Positions 9,490 through 18,865 of a stretch of 64,000 nucleotides of DNA are shown here, piece by piece; position 1 is the stretch's first letter; the number at the start of each line of letters is the position of its first letter. The position numbers were made by a program, and so were the translations under genes. This DNA is from Parvicella tangerina. Its GTDB lineage: Bacteria; Bacteroidota; Bacteroidia; Flavobacteriales_D; Parvicellaceae. Below the pieces are notes generated by a model, which worked only from the letters and a program-made list of their open reading frames with translations, did no database searches and was not told the DNA's origin. The DNA is taken from positions 3,234,978-3,298,977 of the forward strand of contig NZ_OU015584.1 in NCBI RefSeq assembly GCF_907165195.1. The letters are read 5' to 3'.

Positions 9490-10611
9490 TTATTCACTCA
9501 ATTGCCAAGCAAATCCAAGTCCAGGTTTCCAATTTTCGTATTGAACATAGATCCCAAACCTAAACTTGTTTGTTGGAATTGATACAGTTCCTCTAATTCT
9601 TGGAAAGAATTCCTTTTCCAATGGAAAATCACAAAAATATTTTCCAAATCCTGCTTCAAGATCGAAAATCTTTGTTGGACTATAATTGATAAATCCTGAA
9701 ACTCCAAAAAGCGGAGCAGTATATCGAACATTAGAAGTAAATAAAGAAACGAACTGAGGAGAAACTCCAAATGATAGATTAGGCAGAACAGAATACATCA
9801 TCCCTACATCACCACCAACTCCTACACCTTCATCATACAAATAAGCTCCAACCGTATTACGCAGTCTAAATTTATCTAAATCACTTTTACTCTCCTGTTC
9901 TGTTGTGTTCTTCAAACCAAACTGGAAATACAGCGTATGCCAAGAATCCATAGTGTAATCACCCCATATTCTCACGTCTGCAATTGAATAATCATATCCA
10001 ATACTCATATAGTAGATTTCTTTATCTAGAAATCTATAACTAAATCCAAAATTGAATCCCCAAAAGAAATACTTCGTTTTTGCTTCAATGTTCTTGTAGT
10101 AATATTCATCCACGTATACTACATTCCAAGTTGTGGAATCCAGTATTTCATCTCTATAGTAAGCCTGTTTTATTGATTTCAATTGAAAGATTCCGTGAAA
10201 TCCAATGCTAAAATTAAATCTATTTTTATCTCCACTTAATTCAAGAGAATTGCTGAACTGAATCCATTGATGAAAATTATTTGACTGCATGTAGTAATTA
10301 TGATACTCATAATCTGAATATAAAATAGAATTTCCGTCATAATGTTTTAAAGTTTCTCTTTTGTATCCTTCGGAATATTGTAAAAAATTGAGTTTGGAAC
10401 TCATTTTTACATTCTCTTCGCTACATAACCGCAAACCAAGACCTGGTGAAGCTAATAAAGGTGAAAATGAAAATTCCTGACTATCGTACATCCTGCCATT
10501 ATTAAGTGAAGACTCTCTCAACCTCACTCCTCCCATTTCGCCAAAAAATGACAATTGAGAAATTCCGCTCAGGTTCACTAAAAATACTATTGCAAGAAAA
10601 GATATTCTCAT
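9490..10611 (-). CDS. Exported protein, probable outer-membrane beta-barrel, unknown function
   Basis: The product of about 373 residues starts with a typical signal peptide (hydrophobic stretch then GISQ) and continues as alternating polar and aromatic residues rich in Tyr, Phe and Gly, the look of an outer-membrane barrel. Short segments such as YYMSIGYDYSIADV and FGVSPQFVSLF resemble transmembrane strands. No catalytic motif was recognised. The ATG at 10611 (MRISFLAIVF) is preferred to one 15 bases upstream because it begins the signal peptide directly. It lies 33 bases downstream of the thioesterase gene on the same strand and may be co-transcribed with it. Confidence 0.65.
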   Translation of the reverse strand: MRISFLAIVFLVNLSGISQLSFFGEMGGVRLRESSLNNGRMYDSQEFSFSPLLASPGLGLRLCSEENVKMSSKLNFLQYSEGYKRETLKHYDGNSILYSDYEYHNYYMQSNNFHQWIQFSNSLELSGDKNRFNFSIGFHGIFQLKSIKQAYYRDEILDSTTWNVVYVDEYYYKNIEAKTKYFFWGFNFGFSYRFLDKEIYYMSIGYDYSIADVRIWGDYTMDSWHTLYFQFGLKNTTEQESKSDLDKFRLRNTVGAYLYDEGVGVGGDVGMMYSVLPNLSFGVSPQFVSLFTSNVRYTAPLFGVSGFINYSPTKIFDLEAGFGKYFCDFPLEKEFFPRIRGTVSIPTNKFRFGIYVQYENWKPGLGFAWQLSE

Positions 10612-10644
10612 CAAATAAAAACTCAAATACAGAAATTCTATTGC

Positions 10645-11127
10645 CTACTCCAAATAAGGCTTCATCTCATCCTCAATACTCTTACGAAGTCCCATTAGTT
10701 TAATTGCGTACGCTTCCAATTGCTCTTCTCTCTCATTGTGTGGCGTCCATTTTGGAACGGTCAATTTATTTCCATCATCATCAATGGCTACAAATACAAT
10801 AATACAATGCGTTGTTTTCTGAAACTTCTTTTCCTTGATATTCTTTGAAGATACATCAATGGCAATATGCATACTTGAATTCCCAGTATAAATGATCTGC
10901 GCATCTACTTTGACCAAATCTCCAATTTTTACGGGCTTATAAAAACGTATACCTCCCACATAAACCGTCACACAATACGCCTCTGCCCAACTTCCAGCAC
11001 AAGCAAAAGCAGCCTGATCAATCCATTTCATCACTACTCCACCGTGGACCTTACCACCAAAATTAACATCTGTTGGCTCGCTTAAGAATTGAAAGCTGAT
11101 CTTCCCTTTAAAGTTGTTGGTCTCCAT
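10645..11127 (-). CDS. Hotdog-fold acyl-CoA thioesterase (YciA/Acot-type)
   Basis: The 160-residue protein is a single hotdog domain hydrolysing acyl-CoA to free acid and CoA. Visible signatures are NFGGKVHGGVVMKWIDQAAF near residues 22-41, with the central helix Asp and the preceding Gly-rich turn, and VYVGGIRFYKPVKIGDLV near 71-88. Length and motifs are those of the cytosolic BFIT/Acot12/YciA group, so long- or medium-chain CoA is a likely substrate, which is inference. It precedes the barrel protein on the minus strand and is divergent from the DUF4271 gene with about 158 bases between them. Confidence 0.9.
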   Translation of the reverse strand: METNNFKGKISFQFLSEPTDVNFGGKVHGGVVMKWIDQAAFACAGSWAEAYCVTVYVGGIRFYKPVKIGDLVKVDAQIIYTGNSSMHIAIDVSSKNIKEKKFQKTTHCIIVFVAIDDDGNKLTVPKWTPHNEREEQLEAYAIKLMGLRKSIEDEMKPYLE

Positions 11128-11240
11128 GAGTTTTGTTTTTCCGAAGTTACTAAAAAGCAGCTATTCACTGCTTTCTCATTTCAATATTAAAGCGACACCT
11201 TCGAATAATAACTATTCAGTAACTGTCTTTTATAAAGTCT

Positions 11241-11248
11241 TACTTTTG
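11241..11248 (+). promoter_or_regulatory. -7 box upstream of DUF4271-hemD
   Basis: TACTTTTG matches the TAnnTTTG box, 37 bases before the ATG at 11286. No clear TTG at the -33 distance is seen. Confidence 0.4.
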
Positions 11249-11285
11249 TACCATCGAAACATTTGCGAGACATACAGACCACTTG

Positions 11286-11939
11286 ATGCTACTCTACATT
11301 CCTGTTATTGTAAGTTTGATTCTTTTAATATACGTTAGGGTACAGTCCGCTCGAAAATTAAATTCCATTGTTCAGGGATTTTTTGATCTGCGTGCTTTTA
11401 GAAGAGTAATCAGAGAGGAAAGTACTATTCACAGCACCACAGCGTCACTATTACTGATCAACGCAGCCATAACGGTCACAACTGGGATTACCTACATTCT
11501 TTTTCAACGAACCAACAGCTTTGAACTCACTGATCTATTTTTTGTTTTTGGGGTTATTGCAGGAGGACTAATCGTATACTACTGGCTCAGACGAATCCTT
11601 TTTACCCTCATTGGTTATTTTACGGAGAAGAAAGAAATTGCTCACGAGATACAAGTCTACAATCACTTCTTTTATCAGGTTCTTGGAGTCGCCATTCCGC
11701 CCATCATTGTTTTTTTGAATTTCAGGCTGGATAGCAGTTCAACAGCATGGTTATCCATTTTCTACAACGGTGTTCTATTACTTCTGGTCTTAACGTTTGT
11801 TTTTATTTATCTATTCAAGATAGTTCAGGAATTCAGACAAACTAGTCAGTTAAAGATTTCGGGGTATTATTTATTTTTGTACTTTTGCACCCTCGAAATT
11901 CTTCCGTTGGTCGCATTAATCATGTGGTTCATTGGCTAA
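11286..11939 (+). CDS. DUF4271 integral membrane protein
   Basis: The 217-residue protein has about six membrane segments: one at the N-terminus, then near residues 48-65, 75-95, 120-145, 155-180 and 195-215. It fits the Bacteroidota-specific DUF4271 family by size, helix pattern and its usual place just before hemD. Function is unknown. A TTG precedes the ATG directly (11283), but ATG at 11286 is the likely start. The hemD GTG follows after 54 bases, so the pair is probably one transcript ending at the hairpin at 12757. Confidence 0.8.
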   Translation: MLLYIPVIVSLILLIYVRVQSARKLNSIVQGFFDLRAFRRVIREESTIHSTTASLLLINAAITVTTGITYILFQRTNSFELTDLFFVFGVIAGGLIVYYWLRRILFTLIGYFTEKKEIAHEIQVYNHFFYQVLGVAIPPIIVFLNFRLDSSSTAWLSIFYNGVLLLLVLTFVFIYLFKIVQEFRQTSQLKISGYYLFLYFCTLEILPLVALIMWFIG

Positions 11940-11993
11940 AATTCGAGATTAAACAGTAACAACTAGTACAAACACGCAACTAAATTTGACACT

Positions 11994-12734
11994 GTGGCAG
12001 TAAAAACAATTTTAGTATCGCAACCAGAACCTGCAAAAGAGAAAAATCCTTACAATTCTCTTTCTGAAAAGACCAAAGTCAAAATTGATTTCCGATCTTT
12101 CATTCACGTAGAAGGTGTAGATGCACAAGACTTTAGAAAGGAGAGAATTAACCTGGCTGATTTTACAGCAGTAATCCTTACCTCTCGCAACGCTATTGAT
12201 CATTATTTCAGGATTGCCAAGGAAATGCGTTTTCAAGTACCTGATGAAATGAAATACTTCTGCGTCTCAGAGGCAGTAGCTTATTATTTACAGAATTATG
12301 TTGTTTATAGGAAGCGAAAGATCTTTCATGGAACAAGAGGTATTGCTGGATTGGTAGATACTTTAAAGAAACACAAGAAAGAAAAGTTCTTAGTTCCGTG
12401 CTCCAATATCCAAAATGGTTCTATTCCAGCCACCTTGGATAAAGAAGGGTTGGATTATACGAACGCCATGATGTACAAAACTGTTTGTAGTGACCTATCG
12501 GATCTATCAGATGTGAAGTATGACATGCTGGTCTTTTATTCTCCTTCAGGAATTGAGTCGCTTTTGAAAAACTTCCCTGATTTCAAGCAGAACGGGACAA
12601 AAATTGCGGCATTCGGAACCACAACTTCAAAAGCGGTGGAAGAAGCGGGGCTTAGATTAGATGTTCATGCTCCTCAGCCAGGAGTACCTTCAATGACCAT
12701 GGCTATTGAAAAATACATCAAATCGAACAAATAG
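11994..12734 (+). CDS. hemD: Uroporphyrinogen-III synthase
   Basis: The 246-residue protein should close the linear tetrapyrrole hydroxymethylbilane to uroporphyrinogen III in heme and cobalamin synthesis; the cobalamin branch may matter to the B12-dependent mutase here, though that is inference. The two-lobed HemD pattern is visible: an N-terminal VSQPEP start, FTAVILTSRNAIDHYF near residue 55, then VFYSPSGIESLL near 177 and AAFGTTTSKAVEEAG near 204. The start is GTG at 11994, giving the typical flavobacterial N-terminus MAVKTILVSQ. A strong hairpin terminator follows, separating it from rnpA. Sequence is diverged from enterobacterial HemD, as is normal for this family. Confidence 0.88.
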   Translation: MAVKTILVSQPEPAKEKNPYNSLSEKTKVKIDFRSFIHVEGVDAQDFRKERINLADFTAVILTSRNAIDHYFRIAKEMRFQVPDEMKYFCVSEAVAYYLQNYVVYRKRKIFHGTRGIAGLVDTLKKHKKEKFLVPCSNIQNGSIPATLDKEGLDYTNAMMYKTVCSDLSDLSDVKYDMLVFYSPSGIESLLKNFPDFKQNGTKIAAFGTTTSKAVEEAGLRLDVHAPQPGVPSMTMAIEKYIKSNK

Positions 12735-12756
12735 AAGTGAACAAATTTATGAGTAG

Positions 12757-12782
12757 AGGTCGGCTGGTGCCGACCTTTTTTA
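12757..12782 (+). terminator. Intrinsic terminator after hemD
   Basis: A perfect 8-bp stem, AGGTCGGC (12757-12764) with GCCGACCT (12769-12776) around a TGGT loop, is followed by a run of T. It ends the DUF4271-hemD transcript just before rnpA. Confidence 0.9.
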
Positions 12783-12794
12783 TTTTTTTGTACT

Positions 12795-13175
12795 ATGAAC
12801 TTCAAATTCCCCAAATCAGAGAGGCTTTCTTCAGAAACTGAAATTACCAACCTGTTTGGGAGCACTCAAAAGTTCACGCTTTATCCTTTTAAAGTTCAGT
12901 GGGAGCAGAACAACCATACCGTCAATAAACTACTGATCAGTTGTCCGAAGCGAAAGTTTAAAAAGGCTGTGGACCGAAATTTGATAAAGAGAAGAATGCG
13001 AGAGGCATATCGCTTAAACAAACATACACTACTTGAATATTGTCAAACAACCAATAAATTCTATAACATTGCTATTATCTTTATTGGTAACGAAATCCTG
13101 GATTCTGACGTTATACACAAGAAACTAAGTCAATCATTGGATAAACTGAAAGAAGAATTACTTGACCATGAATAA
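12795..13175 (+). CDS. rnpA: Ribonuclease P protein component
   Basis: The 126-residue basic protein binds RNase P RNA and helps recognise precursor-tRNA leaders. The diagnostic arginine-rich RNR motif AVDRNLIKRRMREAYR is at about residues 59-74, preceded by KRKFKK; the N-terminal FPKSERLSSETEI fits the family's usual opening. It is not next to rpmH or yidC as in many bacteria. Its RNA partner is encoded about 7.7 kb away at 4836-5137. The last 8 bases overlap the start of the S41 protease gene, so the two are translated in a coupled way. Confidence 0.95.
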   Translation: MNFKFPKSERLSSETEITNLFGSTQKFTLYPFKVQWEQNNHTVNKLLISCPKRKFKKAVDRNLIKRRMREAYRLNKHTLLEYCQTTNKFYNIAIIFIGNEILDSDVIHKKLSQSLDKLKEELLDHE

Positions 13176-14832
13176 AAAACTCACATATTTCGTCCTCATT
13201 TTAACAGTCATTTCAGGTGGGATCATTTTCACTTCTACCAGAGAAATGAATGAGAACGATGAAAACCTATTCGAAATCTCCAAAAACATTCGGGTAATGG
13301 CTGGGGTCTATGAAAAGCTAAATACTTATTACGTGGATGAGCCCATTCCAGGAGAGTTAATGAAAACAGGCATCGATGCCATGCTGTCGTCTTTGGATCC
13401 TTACACCGTTTACATTCCTCAAAGCAAAATAGAGGATTATCGATACATGACAACTGGGCAATACGGAGGTATCGGGTCTTTGATTCAAAAACATGGAGAG
13501 TATATTGTCATCTCAGAACCTTATCAAAATTCTCCCGCTGCTAAAGCTGGTCTCAAAGCAGGAGATATTATTCTTGAAGTTGATGGAGAAGATGTGACCG
13601 GTAAGGAAGTGCCTGAGATGAGTTTATACCTGAAAGGCGGGCCAGGGACTGAGCTAACCATAAAGTACAAACGAGGATCTGAAGTAGGAGAAGTTACTTT
13701 TGAGCGAGAAGAGATCAAGGTTCCAGATGTACCCTACTACGGCATGCTTGATGAAAAAACAGGTTACGTTAAACTTAATTCATTCACGCAAACAGCCAGT
13801 CAGGAAGTAGGTGCTGCGATTCATAGCCTAAAGGATTCTAGTGGAATGACTCAGTTGGTATTTGACCTAAGAGGAAATGGCGGAGGATTACTTCATGAAG
13901 CCGTTAATATTGTGAACTTTTTTGTCCCAAAGGGACAACTAGTGGTAGAAACAAAAGGACGATTAAGCGAAATGAACCGAGCGTATAAAACACAAAACAA
14001 TCCCATCGATCTGGAGATGCCCGTTGTAGTTTTAATCGATGATCACTCTGCTTCTGCAAGTGAAATTGTGAGTGGTAGTTTACAAGACCTCGATCGAGCA
14101 GTTATTATTGGTGAGAGAAGTTATGGAAAAGGACTGGTTCAGCAAACAAAGGAGCTTGAGTTTGGCAGCATGGTGAAATTGACAGTTGCTAAATACTACA
14201 CCCCAAGTGGAAGATGTATTCAAAAACTAGATTATTCTCACAAGAACGCCTATGGACTTGCTGAGGAAGTGCCAGATAGTCTTATTGCTACGTTTACGAC
14301 CAAAAATGGCCGGATTGTTCAAGATGGTAGAGGTGTTGCTCCCGACATCAAGATCCCTGCTGAATTCTTAAGCGTTCTCTCAACTGAACTAATAATTGGG
14401 CATCATATTTTTGATTACGCAACAGACTATGAATCAGCGCACGCAAGTATTGCTCCCGCCAAAGAATTCAGGTTAACCGATGAAGAGTTCATGGATTTCG
14501 TTGACTTTGTAAAGCTCAAAGACATCAAACATACTTCCCAATCTATGGAGGTAATGAATGAACTGAAGGAAGTAGCCAAAGAAGAAAAGTATTACGAAGA
14601 TTCTAAGGAAGAGTTTGAGGCGCTTTTTAAGAAACTAACTCCTAGTCTTGAATCTGACTTACTTCGTTACAAGGTGGAGCTCAAGGAAATTCTGGAAAGC
14701 GAAATTGTTTCCAGGTACTATTATTCATCAGGAAGACTTGAAAACGCACTAGATCAAGATGAATACATCAGCGCAGCTTTAGAAGTATTTAACAATTCTG
14801 GTGAGTACAACAAAATATTATCTGGTGAGTAG
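13168..14832 (+). CDS. S41-family carboxy-terminal processing protease with PDZ domain
   Basis: The 554-residue protein acts in the periplasm: an N-terminal signal anchor (residues 1-25), a PDZ domain (about 85-165, with SPAAKAGLKAGDIILEVDGE) and an S41 catalytic domain. The catalytic serine lies in DDHSASASEIVSG near residue 295 and the general-base lysine in GERSYGKGLVQQ near residue 317. A C-terminal helical region of about 130 residues follows, as in Bacteroidota CtpA-like proteins. Substrates are unknown; these enzymes trim C-termini of envelope proteins. The ATG at 13168 overlaps the rnpA stop; a TTG 6 bases upstream is less likely. Confidence 0.92.
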   Translation: MNKKLTYFVLILTVISGGIIFTSTREMNENDENLFEISKNIRVMAGVYEKLNTYYVDEPIPGELMKTGIDAMLSSLDPYTVYIPQSKIEDYRYMTTGQYGGIGSLIQKHGEYIVISEPYQNSPAAKAGLKAGDIILEVDGEDVTGKEVPEMSLYLKGGPGTELTIKYKRGSEVGEVTFEREEIKVPDVPYYGMLDEKTGYVKLNSFTQTASQEVGAAIHSLKDSSGMTQLVFDLRGNGGGLLHEAVNIVNFFVPKGQLVVETKGRLSEMNRAYKTQNNPIDLEMPVVVLIDDHSASASEIVSGSLQDLDRAVIIGERSYGKGLVQQTKELEFGSMVKLTVAKYYTPSGRCIQKLDYSHKNAYGLAEEVPDSLIATFTTKNGRIVQDGRGVAPDIKIPAEFLSVLSTELIIGHHIFDYATDYESAHASIAPAKEFRLTDEEFMDFVDFVKLKDIKHTSQSMEVMNELKEVAKEEKYYEDSKEEFEALFKKLTPSLESDLLRYKVELKEILESEIVSRYYYSSGRLENALDQDEYISAALEVFNNSGEYNKILSGE

Positions 14833-14846
14833 TCGTTAACTGAAGC

Positions 14847-16418
14847 GTGATTCATCCCAAGTTTCCACATCGGCTACTTTATGTGCTGTTCATTAGCTTA
14901 ATTGCTTTTGGCCTTTCCATGGGAAAATCTCTCATGAGTATTGGTGTCATCGCTATTTCTGCCAATTGGATCCTGGAAGGCAATTTCAAAGAAAAGTGGA
15001 ACACGTTGAAAGACCGAAAGTTCTTGGTGGTTATTTTTCTACTATTCTTTTTAATTCATGTAGTGTGGGGAGTACTTTCAGACAACTTTACCGATGTTCT
15101 GGATGACCTTAGAAGAAAACTACCCTTTCTCGCTCTGCCTGTTACTATTGGCACTTCCAAGAAACTCAACCAAAAGGAGTTATCTGCCATTCTCATCTTT
15201 TTCCTGCTTGGATTAATGATCAGCTCAAGCATTGGATTCTATAAGTTCGTTAATCACGACTACGAGAATTATCGTGATTTATCCATCTTTATCAGCCACA
15301 TACGGTTTGGACTATTCTTAGGAATGGGCGTAGGAGTAGCCTTATATTTATTTACCATAACCCAACATCTTGGTAAGTACCTCTATCTGTTACCGACCAT
15401 TTACTTTCTCCTGTTCATTCGTGTGTTAGGCTCGGGAACTGGATACTTAGCTGGTGGGCTAGCTCTTGCGCTATCGCTGATCTATATTGCTAAATCCGTT
15501 AATAAGAAGTGGGTTTATTACGGTTCTATAGCTCTTTTGTTTTTAGGCGTATTTTCTGTTGGATTCTATACCTATCGTGAATACCAATCATTCATGACTC
15601 CAAGAGAGGGCGTATTTGAAAACCCTCCAGTTTATACAGCTCAAATGAACCTATACGAGCATCATCCAGAACTCGAAATTTATGAGAATGGCTATCCTGT
15701 TTTTATGAATTACTGCCCGCTCGAACTGGAGGAATCATGGAATAAAAGAAGTTTAATCCCGATAGATTCTCTGGACCAAAAGGGACAAATTATCCAAGGG
15801 ACCATACTGCGCTACATGACTTCTAAAGGACTCTATAAAGATGCTAAAGGAGTAGCTCAATTGACAGCTGAAGACATTAAGAACATTGAGAATGGAATCA
15901 CTTCTATAGCCCCCCCGAAATCAGGTTTTAGCGCAAGAGTTCAAGAATCTGTTTTGGAGTATGTAATGTTTAAAAATAACCTCAACCCAAATGGTCATTC
16001 TCTAGTACAGCGACTTTACTACTTGCAAGCAGGCTGGCATATCGCTTCGACAAATTTGTTAGCTGGGGTCACAATAGGAGGTGAAGAGAAGGCCTATCAA
16101 GATTATTACAAAAGTGTAAACAGTCCATTATCAGATGAGCACCGCCTCAAAGCACACAATCAATTTCTTTCGTTTTTTGTTTGTTTCGGAATTATTGGAA
16201 CACTCATCTTACTCTTCTCCTTGGTGTATCCAATTATCAAGACACCAATCAATTTCATGGGGATACTCTTTATCTCTCTATCTCTAATCGGTTTTTTTAC
16301 TGATGATATGTTAAACAGACAAGCTGGTGTAACATTTATCGCCTTGTTCTATTCACTCATCTTTCTGAGCGGAACAAATCTAAAGCGAGATAATTTCATA
16401 CCCGACACCGTCAACTAG
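14847..16418 (+). CDS. O-antigen ligase/polymerase-like membrane protein
   Basis: The 523-residue protein has about 10 membrane helices and one large extracytoplasmic loop (about residues 250-400). The loop ends in the pattern typical of Wzy/WaaL-type proteins, HRLKAHNQFLSFFVCFGIIG near residue 430. Such proteins join or ligate surface polysaccharide units at the outer face of the inner membrane; no glycosyltransferase cluster surrounds it, so the role is inferred from family only. The start is GTG at 14847, 14 bases after the protease stop; the next Met is inside the first helix. The last 39 bases overlap the end of the convergent WG-repeat gene. Confidence 0.8.
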   Translation: MIHPKFPHRLLYVLFISLIAFGLSMGKSLMSIGVIAISANWILEGNFKEKWNTLKDRKFLVVIFLLFFLIHVVWGVLSDNFTDVLDDLRRKLPFLALPVTIGTSKKLNQKELSAILIFFLLGLMISSSIGFYKFVNHDYENYRDLSIFISHIRFGLFLGMGVGVALYLFTITQHLGKYLYLLPTIYFLLFIRVLGSGTGYLAGGLALALSLIYIAKSVNKKWVYYGSIALLFLGVFSVGFYTYREYQSFMTPREGVFENPPVYTAQMNLYEHHPELEIYENGYPVFMNYCPLELEESWNKRSLIPIDSLDQKGQIIQGTILRYMTSKGLYKDAKGVAQLTAEDIKNIENGITSIAPPKSGFSARVQESVLEYVMFKNNLNPNGHSLVQRLYYLQAGWHIASTNLLAGVTIGGEEKAYQDYYKSVNSPLSDEHRLKAHNQFLSFFVCFGIIGTLILLFSLVYPIIKTPINFMGILFISLSLIGFFTDDMLNRQAGVTFIALFYSLIFLSGTNLKRDNFIPDTVN

Positions 16419-18284
16419 CACCTTTACTTTATTACGCCCCAGCGCTTCTGGAGGTTTTCTATATTTCATCTTTAACACTTCCCTACCCCGGACATCGATC
16501 AACCCCCATTTCTTATCAACTTTTACCGCAGCATAGCCATGTTTGAAGGGCCTTACATCATCATACTTTGCTGGCAAGATCTCTTTCCCCTTAAAGTCAA
16601 TATAACACCAGGCAGTGTCTTTATAGCATGGAGCCAAACCATTTCCAAAGTTCCCGATAAGATCATACTTTGGAGGCAGAGAGACCTTTCCCTTATAATT
16701 GATCACGCCATATTTATCTCCCTTTCGATAAACAGCCTTTCCATTCGTCATGCTAGAAGTGTACTCAAGTTTGCATGCTAGCCTCAAGTCTCCGTTCCAG
16801 TCCATAAATCCATAACGCATATCTGGAATCTTAAAAGTAATTCCATTAACCTCCTTCACAATAGTATCTTCTGAATACAAGTTAGAAACAAGAGCCATTC
16901 CATCGTAAAAATCTCCACCATTAAACCGTAATACATCACCATCTAGCTCCAAATCATATATGAATATGGATTGAAAAAACGTCTTTTCAATATAATAAGG
17001 ACTCTTCGGTTGATGAAGAAAGTGATAGATACTGTCTTTAAGTTTAAAGTCATCCACCTCGATCTTGATCTCATGAGTAGGTCTCCAATGTGACAACACT
17101 TCCCCTGTACTATCTACAATGTAGTTATAGAAAATCTTCTTTTCCCAGCCGTTTTCCGTTTCTACGTATTCATCATCCAAGACTCTGTAATAAGCACTGC
17201 TTTTTGGGTAGATCTTCAAATACCAACCACTTTTTTGATTCCCATCATAATCGAACAAAGCTTCTTTATACTGGCGGTCATCACCAATTTCCTCCATCGA
17301 ATAACCGATCAAATGATCTTCATCGAAGATATCGTAACCATGAAACTCTTTACCTATTCGCTCACCCTTGTAATTTAACAGAACAAAGCTCTCCTCCGAT
17401 ATCTGCGCTACGCAATAATCATCATTGAGTCTTCTCACCTCACGAAAGTCGAGCGGTGTTACTTCATTGTACTCAGCGTCAATAAAGCAATAACGATGAT
17501 CTCTTCTAACAACGGCATAGCCCAGGTGATAATCCCTGATCTCTCGATACCATTTGGAAGCCACCTCTCCCTGCTCATTCAGATATGCAAACAAATAAAA
17601 CTCCGACTCACTCAACAAGATGTCATCTGGGTTGAAACTATCATCATCTGCAGCCGTCACACGAATCATTTGTCTTTTCTTTCCCAACTCATAGTCATCC
17701 AATGACCATGGAGAAATCAGTTTGCCGTCCTTATCGACATAACAATAAATGTATTGTTTGTTTGATTTTTGAGAGATAATATGATAGTATCCATTTCGTT
17801 TTTCACGTTTCAAATGAGGTGGGGATAACTGCTTTCCCTTTTCGTTGATTACAATTACCTGATGGGGCAACATACCGGGCAGCTTTACTTCACACTCGTT
17901 GTTTTTAAACTTCTTCACCCCACTAAAAGCTGGAGCAATTATTGGCAGGCCCTGACGATCTATAAATCCCCAAAGCCCATTAGACTTCTTTAGCCAGACC
18001 ACCCCTGCTTTACCTTCAGAAAAGGAGGTAACTTTTGAAAATCTTGGTTTAATAGCCCATTTACCCGACTCAAATATGAACCCCCACTTATCCTTTTTTC
18101 TAACCGCAGCCAGATCTTCGCTAAACGGTTTCACCTCATCATACTTTGCCTTAACAACCCACTCTCCCTTGTCGTTTACAAAGCCCCACTTACCTTCCAA
18201 CTGCCTTGGCTCAGGTTGAGTAAAACCATCTAGTGAGACCAATAGCATCAAGACTAAAGCGCCATATTTGAGAAAGCTATTCAT
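16380..18284 (-). CDS. WG-repeat exported protein
   Basis: The 634-residue protein begins with a signal peptide (MNSFLKYGALVLMLLV) and holds many WG beta repeats with the pattern G-x-W/Y-G-F-I/V-D-x-x-G. Clear copies include KWGFVNDKGEWV near residue 32, KWGFIFESGKWAI near 65, LWGFIDRQGLPII near 103, and near the C-terminus RYGFMDWNGDL, KYGVINYKGKVS and KWGLIDVRGREVL. WG repeats form beta structures thought to mediate binding; no enzymatic motif is seen. The upstream ATG at 18323 is not preferred because 18284 begins the signal peptide. Its 3' end overlaps the ligase-like gene by 39 bases; a terminator of the upstream lipoprotein gene lies before it. Confidence 0.88.
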   Translation of the reverse strand: MNSFLKYGALVLMLLVSLDGFTQPEPRQLEGKWGFVNDKGEWVVKAKYDEVKPFSEDLAAVRKKDKWGFIFESGKWAIKPRFSKVTSFSEGKAGVVWLKKSNGLWGFIDRQGLPIIAPAFSGVKKFKNNECEVKLPGMLPHQVIVINEKGKQLSPPHLKREKRNGYYHIISQKSNKQYIYCYVDKDGKLISPWSLDDYELGKKRQMIRVTAADDDSFNPDDILLSESEFYLFAYLNEQGEVASKWYREIRDYHLGYAVVRRDHRYCFIDAEYNEVTPLDFREVRRLNDDYCVAQISEESFVLLNYKGERIGKEFHGYDIFDEDHLIGYSMEEIGDDRQYKEALFDYDGNQKSGWYLKIYPKSSAYYRVLDDEYVETENGWEKKIFYNYIVDSTGEVLSHWRPTHEIKIEVDDFKLKDSIYHFLHQPKSPYYIEKTFFQSIFIYDLELDGDVLRFNGGDFYDGMALVSNLYSEDTIVKEVNGITFKIPDMRYGFMDWNGDLRLACKLEYTSSMTNGKAVYRKGDKYGVINYKGKVSLPPKYDLIGNFGNGLAPCYKDTAWCYIDFKGKEILPAKYDDVRPFKHGYAAVKVDKKWGLIDVRGREVLKMKYRKPPEALGRNKVKVLVDGVGYEIISL

Positions 18285-18320
18285 TGCGCCCAAAGTTAAG
18301 GAATTAGAAATGACTGGAAA

Positions 18321-18352
18321 CAAAAAATCCTGACCTTAGTGAAGGTCAGGAT
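18321..18352 (-). terminator. Intrinsic terminator after the small lipoprotein gene
   Basis: An 11-bp perfect stem, ATCCTGACCTT (18327-18337) with AAGGTCAGGAT (18342-18352), is followed on the minus strand by a run of six T. It separates the lipoprotein gene from the WG-repeat gene. Confidence 0.88.
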
Positions 18353-18372
18353 TCCAATATGTTTTTCTGTGT

Positions 18373-18747
18373 TTAACAGCCAATACAGTAGGTTTCTTCA
18401 GTAGTCGTTTCTTCTTCAACTCTAATAATACCTACTTCTGTTCCATTTACTTTTACATCAAGCACAAAAACCCCTGCTTGACCAGACTTGTATAACTCGT
18501 TGAAGTTAAAAGACACTTTACCCGAGCCATCTGTAGTTCCCGTTTGGTCTAAACCTTCTCTGTGCTCATAAGTACCCGTTCCATCAATGTAATCTATCGT
18601 TACCTCAACACCATTTACAGGATCATCGTTTGCATCGACAAACGTCAAAATCGCGATCGTATCCTTTTTCTTGTAGCAAGATGATAAGGCGGTAGAAATT
18701 CCTACAAACAACATCAACGCTAAACTAATTTTCAAAAACTTTTTCAT
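18373..18747 (-). CDS. Small lipoprotein of unknown function
   Basis: The 124-residue product has a lipoprotein signal (MKKFLKISLALMLFVGIS) with lipobox LSSC, so the mature protein is anchored by Cys at about residue 23. The rest, about 100 residues, looks like one beta-sandwich domain with the segment AILTFVDANDDPVNGVEV followed by GTTDGSGKVSF; this resembles carboxypeptidase-regulatory or Ig-like folds seen in Bacteroidota surface lipoproteins. The C-terminus carries two Cys (CIGC). A strong terminator follows. It stands alone between the WG-repeat and cyclophilin genes. Confidence 0.75.
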   Translation of the reverse strand: MKKFLKISLALMLFVGISTALSSCYKKKDTIAILTFVDANDDPVNGVEVTIDYIDGTGTYEHREGLDQTGTTDGSGKVSFNFNELYKSGQAGVFVLDVKVNGTEVGIIRVEEETTTEETYCIGC

Positions 18748-18833
18748 CGTTTTTCCTATTTAGGGTTATTCAAAGTTAGTACAATTCTCTCAGAAAATTC
18801 AAGGATAAGACGAAAATTTCATGAATGGTTGCT

Positions 18834-18841
18834 TATCTTTG
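18834..18841 (+). promoter_or_regulatory. -7 box upstream of the cyclophilin-pheS-arsA genes
   Basis: TATCTTTG matches TAnnTTTG, 24 bases before the ATG at 18866. The -33 element is not clear. Confidence 0.45.
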
Positions 18842-18865
18842 CTTAAGAATAAACCCAATTTATAT